Positions 1 to 6,179 are shown, numbered from the stretch's first letter. The stretch: 10,356 nt of DNA from Anaerobacillus alkalidiazotrophicus (GCF_001866055.1 NZ_MLQS01000007.1:1-10356), one strand, 5' to 3'. Notes: generated by a model not told the origin, from the letters alone. Numbers and translations: made by a program.

Positions 1-443
<443 letters not shown>

Positions 444-695
444 GTGTTTGATAAAGCTCAAAATAAAACATTGACGAGATAATGTTATCTCTTTAATTGT
501 CTAGCTTCAGACACCATCAACTCGAGACGCTTCAGTTCATCAAACGAAGTCAAAAACCACGACTTCTTTTTGTTGACCTTCCAGCGCTTGTCGTTGATAA
601 GCGGGTGTCTTCCGCCTTTCATATTCGCTTGGCTGTGTGTTCAGTTTTCAAAGAACAATCATTATGTTTTACGCCGTTGTTTTTCAGCGATAAGA
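444..695 (-). other. 16S rRNA leader with boxA-like antitermination motif
   Basis: This is the transcribed leader between the rRNA promoters and mature 16S. On the minus strand, 641-658 reads TGTTCTTTGAAAACTGA, the motif that Bacillus rRNA operons carry in the 16S leader and spacers and that resembles the boxA/Nus antitermination region. The rest of the leader should contain the 5' half of the 16S RNase III processing stem, but its partner lies outside the window. Two reading frames cross this stretch (497-836). They have no ribosome binding site and are not genes. Confidence 0.8.
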
Positions 696-698
696 ATT

Positions 699-727
699 AT
701 TGTATCACAACATTCAATTCTACGCAA
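699..727 (-). promoter_or_regulatory. rRNA promoter P2 (proximal)
   Basis: On the minus strand, -35 TTGCGT (722-727), a 17-bp spacer and -10 TACAAT (699-704). An A/T-rich tract upstream (about 730-755, AAAAAAAGTTTTTAAAAATAA) fits an UP element. Transcription would start near 690-693 and run into 16S. Confidence 0.88.
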
Positions 728-795
728 GTTATTTTTAAAAACTTTTTTTATCAAAACAACAAGTCATTCAACTTCGCTTTTTAGCGACAAGGAAT

Positions 796-824
796 ATCTT
801 ATCACATCAAACAGTTCGACGCAA
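796..824 (-). promoter_or_regulatory. rRNA promoter P1 (distal)
   Basis: On the minus strand, -35 TTGCGT (819-824), a 17-bp spacer and -10 TAAGAT (796-801), with an A/T tract (GTTTTTAAAAAAGG) upstream as in P2. The surrounding sequence is a diverged direct repeat of the P2 region: both are followed by a CTT-GTCGCT / CTT-ATCGCT segment. This suggests the promoter pair arose by tandem duplication, about 97 bp apart. Confidence 0.85.
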
Positions 825-859
825 TACCTTTTTTAAAAACGTTTAAAAGGTAACTGCTT

Positions 860-888
860 TTTAAGACGTAATAAAAAGTTCTGCGCAA
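860..888 (-). promoter_or_regulatory. Eroded third copy of the rRNA promoter
   Basis: On the minus strand, TTGCGC (883-888) is followed by AGAACT and a 17-bp spacer, then CTTAAA (860-865) where P1 has TAAGAT. The -35 and the following GAACT match P1, but the -10 is poor. It is probably a remnant of the same tandem duplication and may be inactive. Confidence 0.4.
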
Positions 889-889
889 A

Positions 890-1284
890 CACCTTTTGAA
901 GTGACGGTTTTATTAATCTATCATACAACTATTAAAATAGCAAGTAAAATAAACCATAGCTTATTTTCTTTATATTTAATATAGAAAGAGAAAATTCACC
1001 TCTACTCATAACTTGAAGAAGTTTAAGTTTATTCGATTATTATAATTAGGGATAAATCCGTTATCTTTTCAAAGGAAACGGACCAACAGCGAGCAAAGCC
1101 GGGGTAGGCGTTCATTTTTGTTCAAACAAAAAAGTAGATACACCTATCCTTTATAGGTTTCTAAAAAATTAATTCTCTCTTTTTGAATGTTGATAACATA
1201 TCTTGAAATCAACTCATTTTGCTAACTCCTTAATTTAAGCCTCTCAGTAGCCCTCTCACGCATTCTAAGGGCTATCTTATTTTT
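890..1284. other. Intergenic stretch with no recognisable gene
   Basis: This is A/T-rich sequence with no supported gene. It contains a near-palindrome, TTTTTGTT-CA-AACAAAAA (about 1115-1132), and a weak 7-bp hairpin, TAGCCCT...AGGGCTA, near 1250-1276. The latter lies just past the 3' end of the DUF1801 gene but lacks a clear T tract. The G/C-richer segment near 1080-1110 was not identified. Confidence 0.5.
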
Positions 1285-1656
1285 CTATTTCCGCCAAAAA
1301 GTAGAACAGTTTGCCTTGTCCAAAATATTAAACTCAATCATTTTCTCAAGTAGTGGGTAATCAACTGGACCATTCCAAGGGATACGTATCAGCTCTTTTG
1401 TGTAGTCATATCCAGCCTTCACAATATCATCCTCTACATGAGTGATCGTCACACTTTCAGGGGCGACAGCTAAATGTTTTTTAGATACACTAAAGCCAAT
1501 AATAAATGTACCATGATCCGTAAACATCGGTTGTTTCCATTTAATTTCTGTGTTTAAATTTGGATATTTCTTTTTTATCCAAGTTTACACATCTTCCACT
1601 CTTTCTCGGTGGAACGGGTCATCAATCCCCGCTAAAAATTCAGAAAAAACTTCCAT
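1285..1656 (-). pseudogene. DUF1801 family (YdhG-like) protein, interrupted by one stop codon
   Basis: From an ATG at 1656 with a good ribosome binding site (GGAGGG, 1663-1668), the frame reads MEVFSEFLAGIDDPFHRER... and meets TAA at codon 24 (1585-1587). It then continues in the same frame (TWIKKKYPNLNTEIKWKQPMFTDHGTF...) to FWRK and a stop at 1285. The total would be 123 residues, which from memory is the normal length of the DUF1801/YdhG family, sometimes labelled iron chaperone or frataxin-like. The conserved IKW-QPMF, KELIRIPW and FWRK segments are present. Homologues have a leucine at the stop position, so one base change (TTA to TAA) explains the break. Translation from the internal ATG at 1527 would give only the last 80 residues. 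It is either a very recent pseudogene or a base-call error. The biochemical role of the family is not firmly established. Confidence 0.8.
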
Positions 1657-1749
1657 GTTATTCCCTCCAAAATAAAATTTATGCCGTTTCTTGTTACAGA
1701 AACACTAACCCACTAAGTTAACTACCATACGTCACATATTATAGATTAT

Positions 1750-2040
1750 TTATTCTTTAAATGATAACCCTTCTTCTTCTAATGAACTTCTCATTATAGG
1801 TAAGGAAGCTGGTCCAATACCATGAATTTTTAATATTTCTTTTTCAGTATACTTCGATAGTTCTTGCAAAGTATCAATTCCTTCATAAATCAGTGCATTT
1901 CTTGCAGGTGAACTAAGTTTCGAAAGGAAGCCGCTATGAGGCTTACTCTCTTTATCACAGGTAGGGCAACTTGGACAATCACTACTTTTGTAATACTTAT
2001 GCCCTTTTTCACAAATCCTTAAACTTTTTTCAACAACCAA
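1750..2040 (-). CDS. Zinc-ribbon plus helix-hairpin-helix protein (RNAP alpha-CTD-like)
   Basis: The likely start is TTG at 2040, because a strong AGGGGGG ribosome binding site lies at 2047-2053 with 6-bp spacing. The upstream TTG at 2058 would place that site inside the gene. The product is 96 residues. Residues 10-28 carry C10-x2-GH14 and C22-x2-C25-x2-C28, a plausible small zinc site. Residues 43-92 form two helical segments with a hairpin, including the IHGIGPAS turn (72-79), as in the C-terminal domain of RNA polymerase alpha and other HhH DNA-binding modules. Bacilli encode similar short proteins annotated as RNA polymerase alpha C-terminal-domain-containing. DNA or RNAP binding is inferred; no partner is visible. 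It stands alone, about 90 bp from the DUF1801 gene on the same strand. Confidence 0.68.
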   Translation of the reverse strand: MVVEKSLRICEKGHKYYKSSDCPSCPTCDKESKPHSGFLSKLSSPARNALIYEGIDTLQELSKYTEKEILKIHGIGPASLPIMRSSLEEEGLSFKE

Positions 2041-2083
2041 AATAATCCCCCCTAACAAATTCTGTATTCAATTTTAACATATT

Positions 2084-2218
2084 TTATTTTGTATATTTCA
2101 GTATATGGGGTGAAACTTTAAACATAAGGAAATTTATATCAGCTACAACGCCTATTGTAAACAGTAATATCATCGTACCAAATGAAGCTATTGATGGAAT
2201 TCAAAAGGGTTTAATCAT
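2084..2218 (-). pseudogene. Small membrane protein, interrupted by an in-frame TGA
   Basis: From the ATG at 2218 the frame reads MIKPF, then TGA (2201-2203), then 38 residues without interruption to a TAA at 2084. These include a clear hydrophobic segment, TMILLFTIGVVADINFLMF, and a short basic tail. A purine-rich AGGCGGAG lies just upstream of the ATG. The TGA falls where a tryptophan would suit (PF-W-IPSIASF), so one TGG to TGA change is the simplest explanation. An internal ATG (codon 16) could still make a 29-residue membrane peptide. I do not recognise the family. The gene is also preceded by the leader motif found at 2499 and 6281. Codon-level evidence is limited because the frame is short. 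Confidence 0.45.
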
Positions 2219-2236
2219 AACTCCGCCTCTCATTCA

Positions 2237-2259
2237 CTTGCTTAACTAAAGCTTTCGTT
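2237..2259 (-). repeat. Leader motif, copy 1
   Basis: On the minus strand this reads AACGAAAGCTTTAGTTAAG plus CAAG. It aligns with copies at 2499-2523 and 6281-6304 (shared pattern AACGG..GC....GCTGAA.AAG). Like them it lies upstream of a small minus-strand reading frame, about 20 bp before the ATG at 2218. It is the most diverged of the three. Confidence 0.4.
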
Positions 2260-2275
2260 TGTTTAATAAAGTAAA

Positions 2276-2447
2276 TTATTGTTTTGGATTATCTTGAACT
2301 TCTTTTCCTTCCTTTTCATAGAACAAAAAAGACGGACATCCCAGATAAAATCCAAAAGGCTAATGTAGCTATAAAGTTATCTACTAAAAACGTAATAATT
2401 ATTACGTTAATTAGTATCGTTATTGAAGCCAGTATTTTGGCAAACAT
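2276..2447 (-). pseudogene. Small membrane protein with apparent frameshift at a T run
   Basis: ATG at 2447 has a strong ribosome binding site (AAGGGGGAG, about 2452-2460). The frame reads MFAKILASITILINVIIITF..., with two hydrophobic stretches (about residues 4-20 and 25-42), and stops at TGA 2316-2318 after 43 residues. Just before that, at a run of six T (about 2325-2330), a shift of one base opens a frame that continues LFYEKEGKEVQDNPKQ to TAA at 2276. This charged tail is typical of the cytosolic end of a small membrane protein. The ancestral protein was therefore probably about 55 residues. Either the T run gained a base, or the full product is made by slippage, or the read is wrong. 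The family is not recognised. Confidence 0.55.
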
Positions 2448-2498
2448 GTTACTCCCCCTTTTATTACAGGAATACTGTTCATTAGCAGAACAGCGATA

Positions 2499-2523
2499 GC
2501 CTTATTCAGCAATCGCATCCGTT
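2499..2523 (-). repeat. Leader motif, copy 2
   Basis: On the minus strand this is AACGGATGCGATTGCTGAAT plus AAGGC, about 50 bp upstream of the small membrane gene starting at 2447. It matches the copy at 6281-6304 in AACGG..GC....GCTGAA.AAG. Confidence 0.5.
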
Positions 2524-2534
2524 CAACAACAAAA

Positions 2535-3593
2535 TCACTTTTCAATTTCCTTTATTTGAATATCAGAGCAATTTATTACAGATAATAACTCTTCTAAATC
2601 CGTTATTTCAAAAGGGCAAACTATACCTTTCACTTCATTTCCGATTGCAATTTTTGCTAATGAAGCCGTTACCATAGCTGTTGTATGATAATCAGAAAAA
2701 GTTGATAACGCTAACACTTTTACCATTTCTTTGTTTCCTATTGTTCCCTTTACCTCCACAGTTAGAAAAACAGTTTCACTTTCTTTAGGATTATGTTTTA
2801 CAACCTTAGAAAGCAATTTATTAAACTTATGTACATATTTCAAGAAGCAAATTTTTCTTAATAAAGATAAAAGTATATTAAAGCCATTTGAGTTCCAAGA
2901 AGTCCAATAGCTTATCGGTGCAGTTATTAACTTTTCCTTTATCAACAACTTCTCTGAATGGTCAATTAGTCTTATATCTTGTTCTTTAGAATGATTTAGA
3001 AAATACATTTTTCTCTTTTTAGTAAATCCAGAAAGAATTTTATTTTGAAACACAATTGGTTGAGCAATTATATTTAACATATCTAAAATCCCAGACACTC
3101 CTGCTCTGGCATTTGTACTTTGTAATAATGCTACATTTATCTCTTTTACTTCTTGAAATTTCGAAATAGCTTTTTTTATCATTAAGCCTGACAATCCTGG
3201 AAAAAAGCCTGACATTATTATCGAGCCTACATCATTTTTTTCTGCAATTTGATTTAGCTCAATTACTTTCTCCACAAAGTCATAAAACGGTGTAACATCT
3301 ATACATAATATTCTATTTTGAATACATGCTTGTTGAATATGTGGAATCCTCTGCTTTAAAACAACTACTACAATATCCAAGTTCTTTATAACTTGTTTTA
3401 TATTTTCTTCATCATTAACATCTAACAATTCAAAGGCAACTTCACTGTCAAGAGAATTTGCTAACTCATTTCCTCTTTCAGTCTTATAATCTGTAACTAT
3501 CAAATTTATTTGGTTTTCAAATATCCTTAGAAGTTCATTACAAACCAATTTTCCAAGCACGCCAGAAGCCCCAATAACCATAACTTTCTTCAT
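2535..3593 (-). CDS. Saccharopine dehydrogenase-like NAD(P)-binding protein
   Basis: The product is 352 residues. The N-terminus (MKKVMVIGASGVLGKLV) has the GxxGxxG dinucleotide-binding signature at residues 8-14, followed by a basic/acidic beta-2 end (VTDYKTERG), as in the NADP domain of saccharopine dehydrogenase and related trans-acting enoyl reductases. The segment around 115-145 (VTPFYDF...SGFFPGLSGLM) resembles the conserved middle of that family, where a conserved G-x-x-P-G-L motif follows the Rossmann fold. The C-terminal half (about 250-350) is less distinctive. Function is inferred only as an NAD(P)-linked oxidoreductase; lysine metabolism is not implied, since these proteins are diverse and no lysine gene is nearby. 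The ATG at 3593 is the first possible start. The ribosome binding site is weak (GGAAGTGGG, about 10-18 bp upstream). Both neighbours are unrelated small membrane genes, so no operon is evident. Confidence 0.75.
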   Translation of the reverse strand: MKKVMVIGASGVLGKLVCNELLRIFENQINLIVTDYKTERGNELANSLDSEVAFELLDVNDEENIKQVIKNLDIVVVVLKQRIPHIQQACIQNRILCIDVTPFYDFVEKVIELNQIAEKNDVGSIIMSGFFPGLSGLMIKKAISKFQEVKEINVALLQSTNARAGVSGILDMLNIIAQPIVFQNKILSGFTKKRKMYFLNHSKEQDIRLIDHSEKLLIKEKLITAPISYWTSWNSNGFNILLSLLRKICFLKYVHKFNKLLSKVVKHNPKESETVFLTVEVKGTIGNKEMVKVLALSTFSDYHTTAMVTASLAKIAIGNEVKGIVCPFEITDLEELLSVINCSDIQIKEIEK

Positions 3594-3696
3594 GATTTTT
3601 TAGCCCACTTCCATTAAATCTTTACCTAATTTCAAAATATTTTAATTGGCTTTTAGTTTATATTCTGAAATCTTTGCTTTCGATAGATGAATAAAA

Positions 3697-3760
3697 ATAA
3701 AGCTGAACTTCAATAAGTGTGGGTTTTCTTTCATACCCCACTGATTGTTAGTTCAACTTA
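3697..3760. repeat. Two-hairpin repeat, partial copy 1 (first hairpin only)
   Basis: Begins ATAAAGCTGAACTTCAAT, as in the copies at 9047 and 9992. TGAACT (3704-3709) pairs with AGTTCA (3750-3755), and AATAAGTGTGGG (3712-3723) pairs imperfectly with CCCCACTGATT (3737-3747). The second hairpin of the other copies is absent. Placed between two minus-strand genes, it could serve as the terminator of the 78-residue membrane protein gene. Confidence 0.75.
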
Positions 3761-3786
3761 TACCACAGGCATAAGAATAACGATTT

Positions 3787-4023
3787 TTAATAGGATTTAC
3801 TTTTTTCTTCGAGTTCTCCCCAAACTATGTACGCTATTCCCGTAATCAAAGTAAATAAACTGAAGATATTTAATGTATAACCAACTTCACTTACCATATC
3901 CCCTATTATGCTCCCATTACCTATACCTATGGCAGAACCGAAAATGGCAACACTTAAATATTTTATGGATATTAAAAATGCCGATATTGCTATAAATGTT
4001 ACACCAGCTCCTCGTTTTGTCAT
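3787..4023 (-). CDS. Two-helix membrane protein, unknown function
   Basis: The start is the ATG at 4023, preceded by GGAGGGG (about 4029-4035) at good spacing. An ATG at 4038 overlaps the Shine-Dalgarno sequence and is unlikely. The 78-residue product starts MTKRGAGV. It has two hydrophobic segments (about residues 8-30 and 48-68) separated by a short glycine-rich loop (IGIGNGSIIG), and ends in a charged tail (WGELEEKSKSY). This fits a small integral membrane protein with both ends probably cytosolic. I do not recognise a named family. Upstream lie only repeats; downstream is the 3697 hairpin. No regulation is visible. Confidence 0.72.
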   Translation of the reverse strand: MTKRGAGVTFIAISAFLISIKYLSVAIFGSAIGIGNGSIIGDMVSEVGYTLNIFSLFTLITGIAYIVWGELEEKSKSY

Positions 4024-4066
4024 AAAAATCCCCTCCATCTCAAAAATAAAAGTACATTCTTAACAA

Positions 4067-4187
4067 GAAAAGCGCAAGCGCCTTGGGCACGAGCGATAGG
4101 CACTGGAAGGCCTTTGACAGAAGCCGCTCTTTGGCTTCTGAAAAGGCCTGAAGTGACCGAGCTCGTAGGCGCTGAAGCTAGACAGTT
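4067..4187. repeat. Bacillaceae-type intergenic hairpin repeat
   Basis: A long nested palindrome. AGCGCCT (4077-4083) and ACGAGC (4089-4094) pair with GCTCGT (4161-4166) and AGGCGCT (4167-4173). Inside, CACT pairs with AGTG, AGGCCTTT with AAAGGCCT, and CAGAAGCC with GGCTTCTG around an 8-base loop. The edges AGAAAAGCGCAAGCGCC and GGCGCTGAAGCTAGACA match, from memory, a repeat scattered between genes in many Bacillus and Geobacillus genomes. No protein is encoded. It is probably a non-autonomous mobile or structural element. Confidence 0.8.
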
Positions 4188-4273
4188 TCCAAATTAGAAA
4201 TTTATAAATTCTGGTTATGTAAAAAAATCTTTCATTAACCTGCTCGTAAAAAGCATTGATTCTTTACTTTATT

Positions 4274-4290
4274 TAACGTAAGTAACGATA
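4274..4290 (+). repeat. Direct repeat AACGTAA-n2-AACGATA, copy 1
   Basis: TAACGTAAGTAACGATA here recurs as CAACGTAAACAACGATA at 4352-4368, 78 bp away, with 14 of 17 bases identical. The second copy abuts the 104-bp inverted repeat. Function unknown. Confidence 0.4.
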
Positions 4291-4351
4291 TAAAATCAGC
4301 CTATTTTCTACCTTTGTTTACTTATTATATTGAGTAAATAATTATAGTTTT

Positions 4352-4368
4352 CAACGTAAACAACGATA
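4352..4368 (+). repeat. Direct repeat AACGTAA-n2-AACGATA, copy 2
   Basis: Partner of the copy at 4274-4290. It ends exactly where the left arm of the 104-bp inverted repeat begins (4369). Confidence 0.4.
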
Positions 4369-4472
4369 GGACTTTACTTGGAGAAGTGGGTATGATAGGC
4401 TCATATGCCTGATGAAACTTTAGCTTCGCCTTTCAAGACAAATCGTACCCATTGAGGCTCCAAGTCAAGTCC
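4369..4472. repeat. 104-bp inverted repeat, possible structured RNA or MITE-like element
   Basis: The arms GGACTTTACTTGGAG (4369-4383) and CTCCAAGTCAAGTCC (4458-4472) pair over 15 bp with one mismatch. A second pairing, GGGTA (4388-4392) with TACCC (4446-4450), continues the stem. Inside are two small hairpins: AGGC-TCATAT-GCCT, and TGAAA...TTTCA around AGCTTCGC. The shape is a closed three-way junction. There is no coding potential. It lies about 105 bp downstream of the PNPOx gene's stop and does not have a terminator's T tract. Confidence 0.6.
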
Positions 4473-4577
4473 TTAAACGCTTATCTGTGGTTACATGTAA
4501 ACATAGATATAAGGTGCTTTCTATCAATCTTTTTAGGACTAATACTAAATATAAGCCTTCGGTTAGTGAATCAAGGA

Positions 4578-5153
4578 TTATTTATCATTATTAAAATTAG
4601 CTAAACTTTCTCCAATCGGTGTAACTATCCCATCCATACTTATAGAATTCTTCTGTTTACGATATTCCTCTAAGTCTTGTTCACTTTTATTGGTAGCCCA
4701 TTGTTGAAGAGTATCTCGTTCACCTTCGTATGAGTAAAAAGGTACACTAAATCCACATGATGTTTTTACTGTTTCAATCTTTGCATGAATAATTTGTCGA
4801 GCACCAGGAAGTATGTCAAAATGTTTAGCCATACCTGCCCATTCTGGTGTGCCAGGTAATATTACACTACCGCTACCATAAAGCCTTAAAATCATAGGAG
4901 GTCCTTCAAAAGCTAAGAACATAAAAGTAATTCTACCGTTTTCTTTTAAATGTGCACTTGTTTCATTCCCACTACCAGTTAAATCTAAATAAGCTACGTC
5001 ATTTGAGGAAAATATTCTTAATACATCATGACCTTTTGGCGAAATATTAACATGACCTTCTGCTGTTAAAGGTGCTGAACCAACAAAAAAAATCCGTTGT
5101 TTTCTTATAAATTCTTCGTGTTTTGGAAGTATTGATGAATAAACTGTTCCCAT
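4578..5153 (-). CDS. Pyridoxamine 5'-phosphate oxidase (PNPOx) family flavoprotein
   Basis: The product is 191 residues from an ATG with an excellent ribosome binding site (AGGAGGA, 5161-5167). The N-terminal half is a PNPOx-like split barrel: FVGSAPLTAEGHVNISPKGHD (about 24-44), YLDLTGSGNETSAHLKENGRITFMFLAFEGPP (about 55-86) and ILRLYGSG (88-95) are the strands and loops that hold FMN or a related flavin in this family. The C-terminal part (about 125-175) is a helical tail with C132 and W152. True PdxH would differ in its substrate-binding residues, so this belongs to the broad PNPOx-like group whose substrates are mostly unknown. It is preceded directly by a T-box leader, so expression should rise when a specific tRNA is uncharged. 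That is unusual for this family. No amino-acid biosynthesis, transport or synthetase gene adjoins it. Downstream is a gene-free repeat region. Confidence 0.85.
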   Translation of the reverse strand: MGTVYSSILPKHEEFIRKQRIFFVGSAPLTAEGHVNISPKGHDVLRIFSSNDVAYLDLTGSGNETSAHLKENGRITFMFLAFEGPPMILRLYGSGSVILPGTPEWAGMAKHFDILPGARQIIHAKIETVKTSCGFSVPFYSYEGERDTLQQWATNKSEQDLEEYRKQKNSISMDGIVTPIGESLANFNNDK

Positions 5154-5171
5154 AATAAATTCCTCCTCATC

Positions 5172-5431
5172 TAAAAAATATAAAATTAAAAGCCTACCAT
5201 CTCATAAGAGACGATAGGCTTTTACCTTCGCGGTACCACTCTTGTTGATTTGTTATTACACAAATCCACTTTATAACAGATTACGGATGTCAACCGTTAA
5301 GACTTACATATCAGTCTTACCACTCATGGGCGAGTTGGGGACTTTATTGACTGCCTTTCACCAATCGACAGCTCTCTACACAATAAACATTCCTTAATAC
5401 TCCCAATCATTGCGTTTCAATATTTTGAATT
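5172..5431 (-). ncRNA. T-box riboswitch leader, probably tRNA-Leu specific
   Basis: On the minus strand, the T-box sequence AGAGTGGTACCGCG is at 5229-5242. The Stem I apical parts AGAGAGCTG and GGTGAAA lie about 5356-5376, and the terminator immediately follows. In the specifier loop the order is TCC-CCAA-CTC-G-CCC. CTC (5332-5334), preceded by AA and followed by a purine, is the best specifier, meaning leucine. The UGGU of the T-box bulge expects discriminator base A, which fits tRNA-Leu and would not fit tRNA-Asn, the other reading (AAC, 5335-5337). The leader is complete from promoter to terminator and ends about 20 bp before the gene's ribosome binding site. T-box identity is near certain; amino-acid identity is moderately supported. 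Confidence 0.93.
5188..5223 (-). terminator. T-box intrinsic terminator
   Basis: On the minus strand, AAAGCCTATCGTCTC pairs with GAGATGGTAGGCTTT (two mismatched positions) around TTAT, followed by a T-rich tract (TTTTAATTTTATATTTTTT). It is mutually exclusive with the antiterminator that uses the T-box sequence. Confidence 0.9.
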
Positions 5432-5437
5432 TTCTTA

Positions 5438-5466
5438 ATTTTATATTGTGCAATTTGATAAGTCAA
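5438..5466 (-). promoter_or_regulatory. SigA-type promoter of the T-box/PNPOx transcript
   Basis: On the minus strand, -35 TTGACT (5461-5466), a 17-bp spacer and -10 TAAAAT (5438-5443). The predicted start near 5431 lies just ahead of Stem I, as expected for a T-box transcript. Confidence 0.75.
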
Positions 5467-5535
5467 CTTATATTTTAGTATTTCTTATTAAATTCAGGTT
5501 CCATCCTAATTTATTTAATAAAATAAATTACCATT

Positions 5536-5655
5536 TTACAGTATTTTTACATCACACCATATTTTTTTTAAGGGTTGTCCGTCCAATAAGGCTTGTTCTA
5601 ATAGTTCTACTGTTGAATCGAAAATCTGTATATTATTTGGTCCTTCAAGATTCAA
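5536..5655 (-). CDS. Small ORF overlapping the end of the immunity-like pseudogene
   Basis: A 39-residue frame from TTG 5655 (MNLEGPNNIQIFDSTVELLE...) to TAA 5536. The start codon overlaps the TGA that would end the upstream gene (TTGA), a classic sign of translational coupling. GGAG lies 8 bp upstream. The same frame is open further upstream (IYNHIYGEST...) without a start codon. It could therefore instead be the C-terminal part of a longer protein that a further frameshift has separated from the upstream gene. Composition (acidic, amphipathic, one Trp, one Cys) is protein-like. I do not recognise the family. Confidence 0.4.
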   Translation of the reverse strand: MNLEGPNNIQIFDSTVELLEQALLDGQPLKKIWCDVKIL

Positions 5656-6179
5656 CGTACTTTCTCCGTAAATGTGATTATATATTCTTTTGGAACATAA
5701 AACTAACTATCTCATAGCCAACATACTCAACGCAGCGGTCTATATCCCTTTTTAAATCATCAAATGAATAATTAATTTTCTCGATAATCATCTTAGCATA
5801 TCCTTGTACATCACTATCATTATCATTTTTAAAATTTCTATAAAACTATGTAAGGTTTCACCATCCAATTGATGCGTTAAAAAGTTCCATACACTGTTTG
5901 CATTTTGGTTTCTAATATTTTCATTAGGATAATTTGTTAACTTTAACAACTGATTACCTAACCAATCAATATCGAGTTCAAATTGCGAAAAATAATTTAT
6001 TGCCTTAACTAATTCATCAACATTATCCAGTTCTAAAAGACGTGCAAATGTTTCTTTGGTGTATACAGGCATCTCGTATTCTTCATCTTCTCCAACTCCG
6101 TACTCTACCGTGAATAAACTTCTGTTAAGGTGTTCAACTTAAACAGATCATTATCTTTTTTCCAAATACTACTTTTCAC
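5652..6179 (-). pseudogene. Immunity-protein-like gene with three apparent frameshifts
   Basis: From GTG 6179 (ribosome binding site GAGGTG, 6186-6191) the frame reads VKSSIWKKDNDLFKLNTLTE. After a one-base shift near 6122 it continues SLFTVEYGVGEDEEYEMPVYTKETFARLLELD... After a second shift at an A run near 5826-5830 it reads NDNDSDVQGYAKMIIEKINYSF. After a third at a T run near 5700 it reads YVPKEYIITFTEKVR and ends at TGA 5652. Each shift restores one missing base, and the repaired length is a whole 177 codons. The longest unbroken part (5788-6072) has the acidic, helical, HEAT-like character (LLKLTNYPNENIRNQNANSVWNFL) of bacterial toxin-immunity proteins. I cannot name the family. No toxin gene is nearby. 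It is decayed, or damaged by homopolymer sequencing errors. Confidence 0.6.

Noticed and set aside
497..836. Two overlapping plus-strand frames (95 and 88 codons)
   Set aside because: They are antisense to the rRNA leader and promoters, lack a ribosome binding site and have no protein-like composition.
2201..2203. Selenocysteine or recoded TGA in the small membrane gene
   Set aside because: No SECIS-like hairpin or selenoprotein context is visible; a nonsense mutation is simpler.
2284..2499. Plus-strand 71-codon frame
   Set aside because: It is the complement of the small membrane gene on the minus strand, which has a far better ribosome binding site.
5448..5717. Plus-strand 89-codon frame rich in Phe, Ile and Leu
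   Set aside because: It is antisense to the T-box promoter and the immunity-like locus, with no ribosome binding site; its hydrophobicity reflects A/T-rich DNA.
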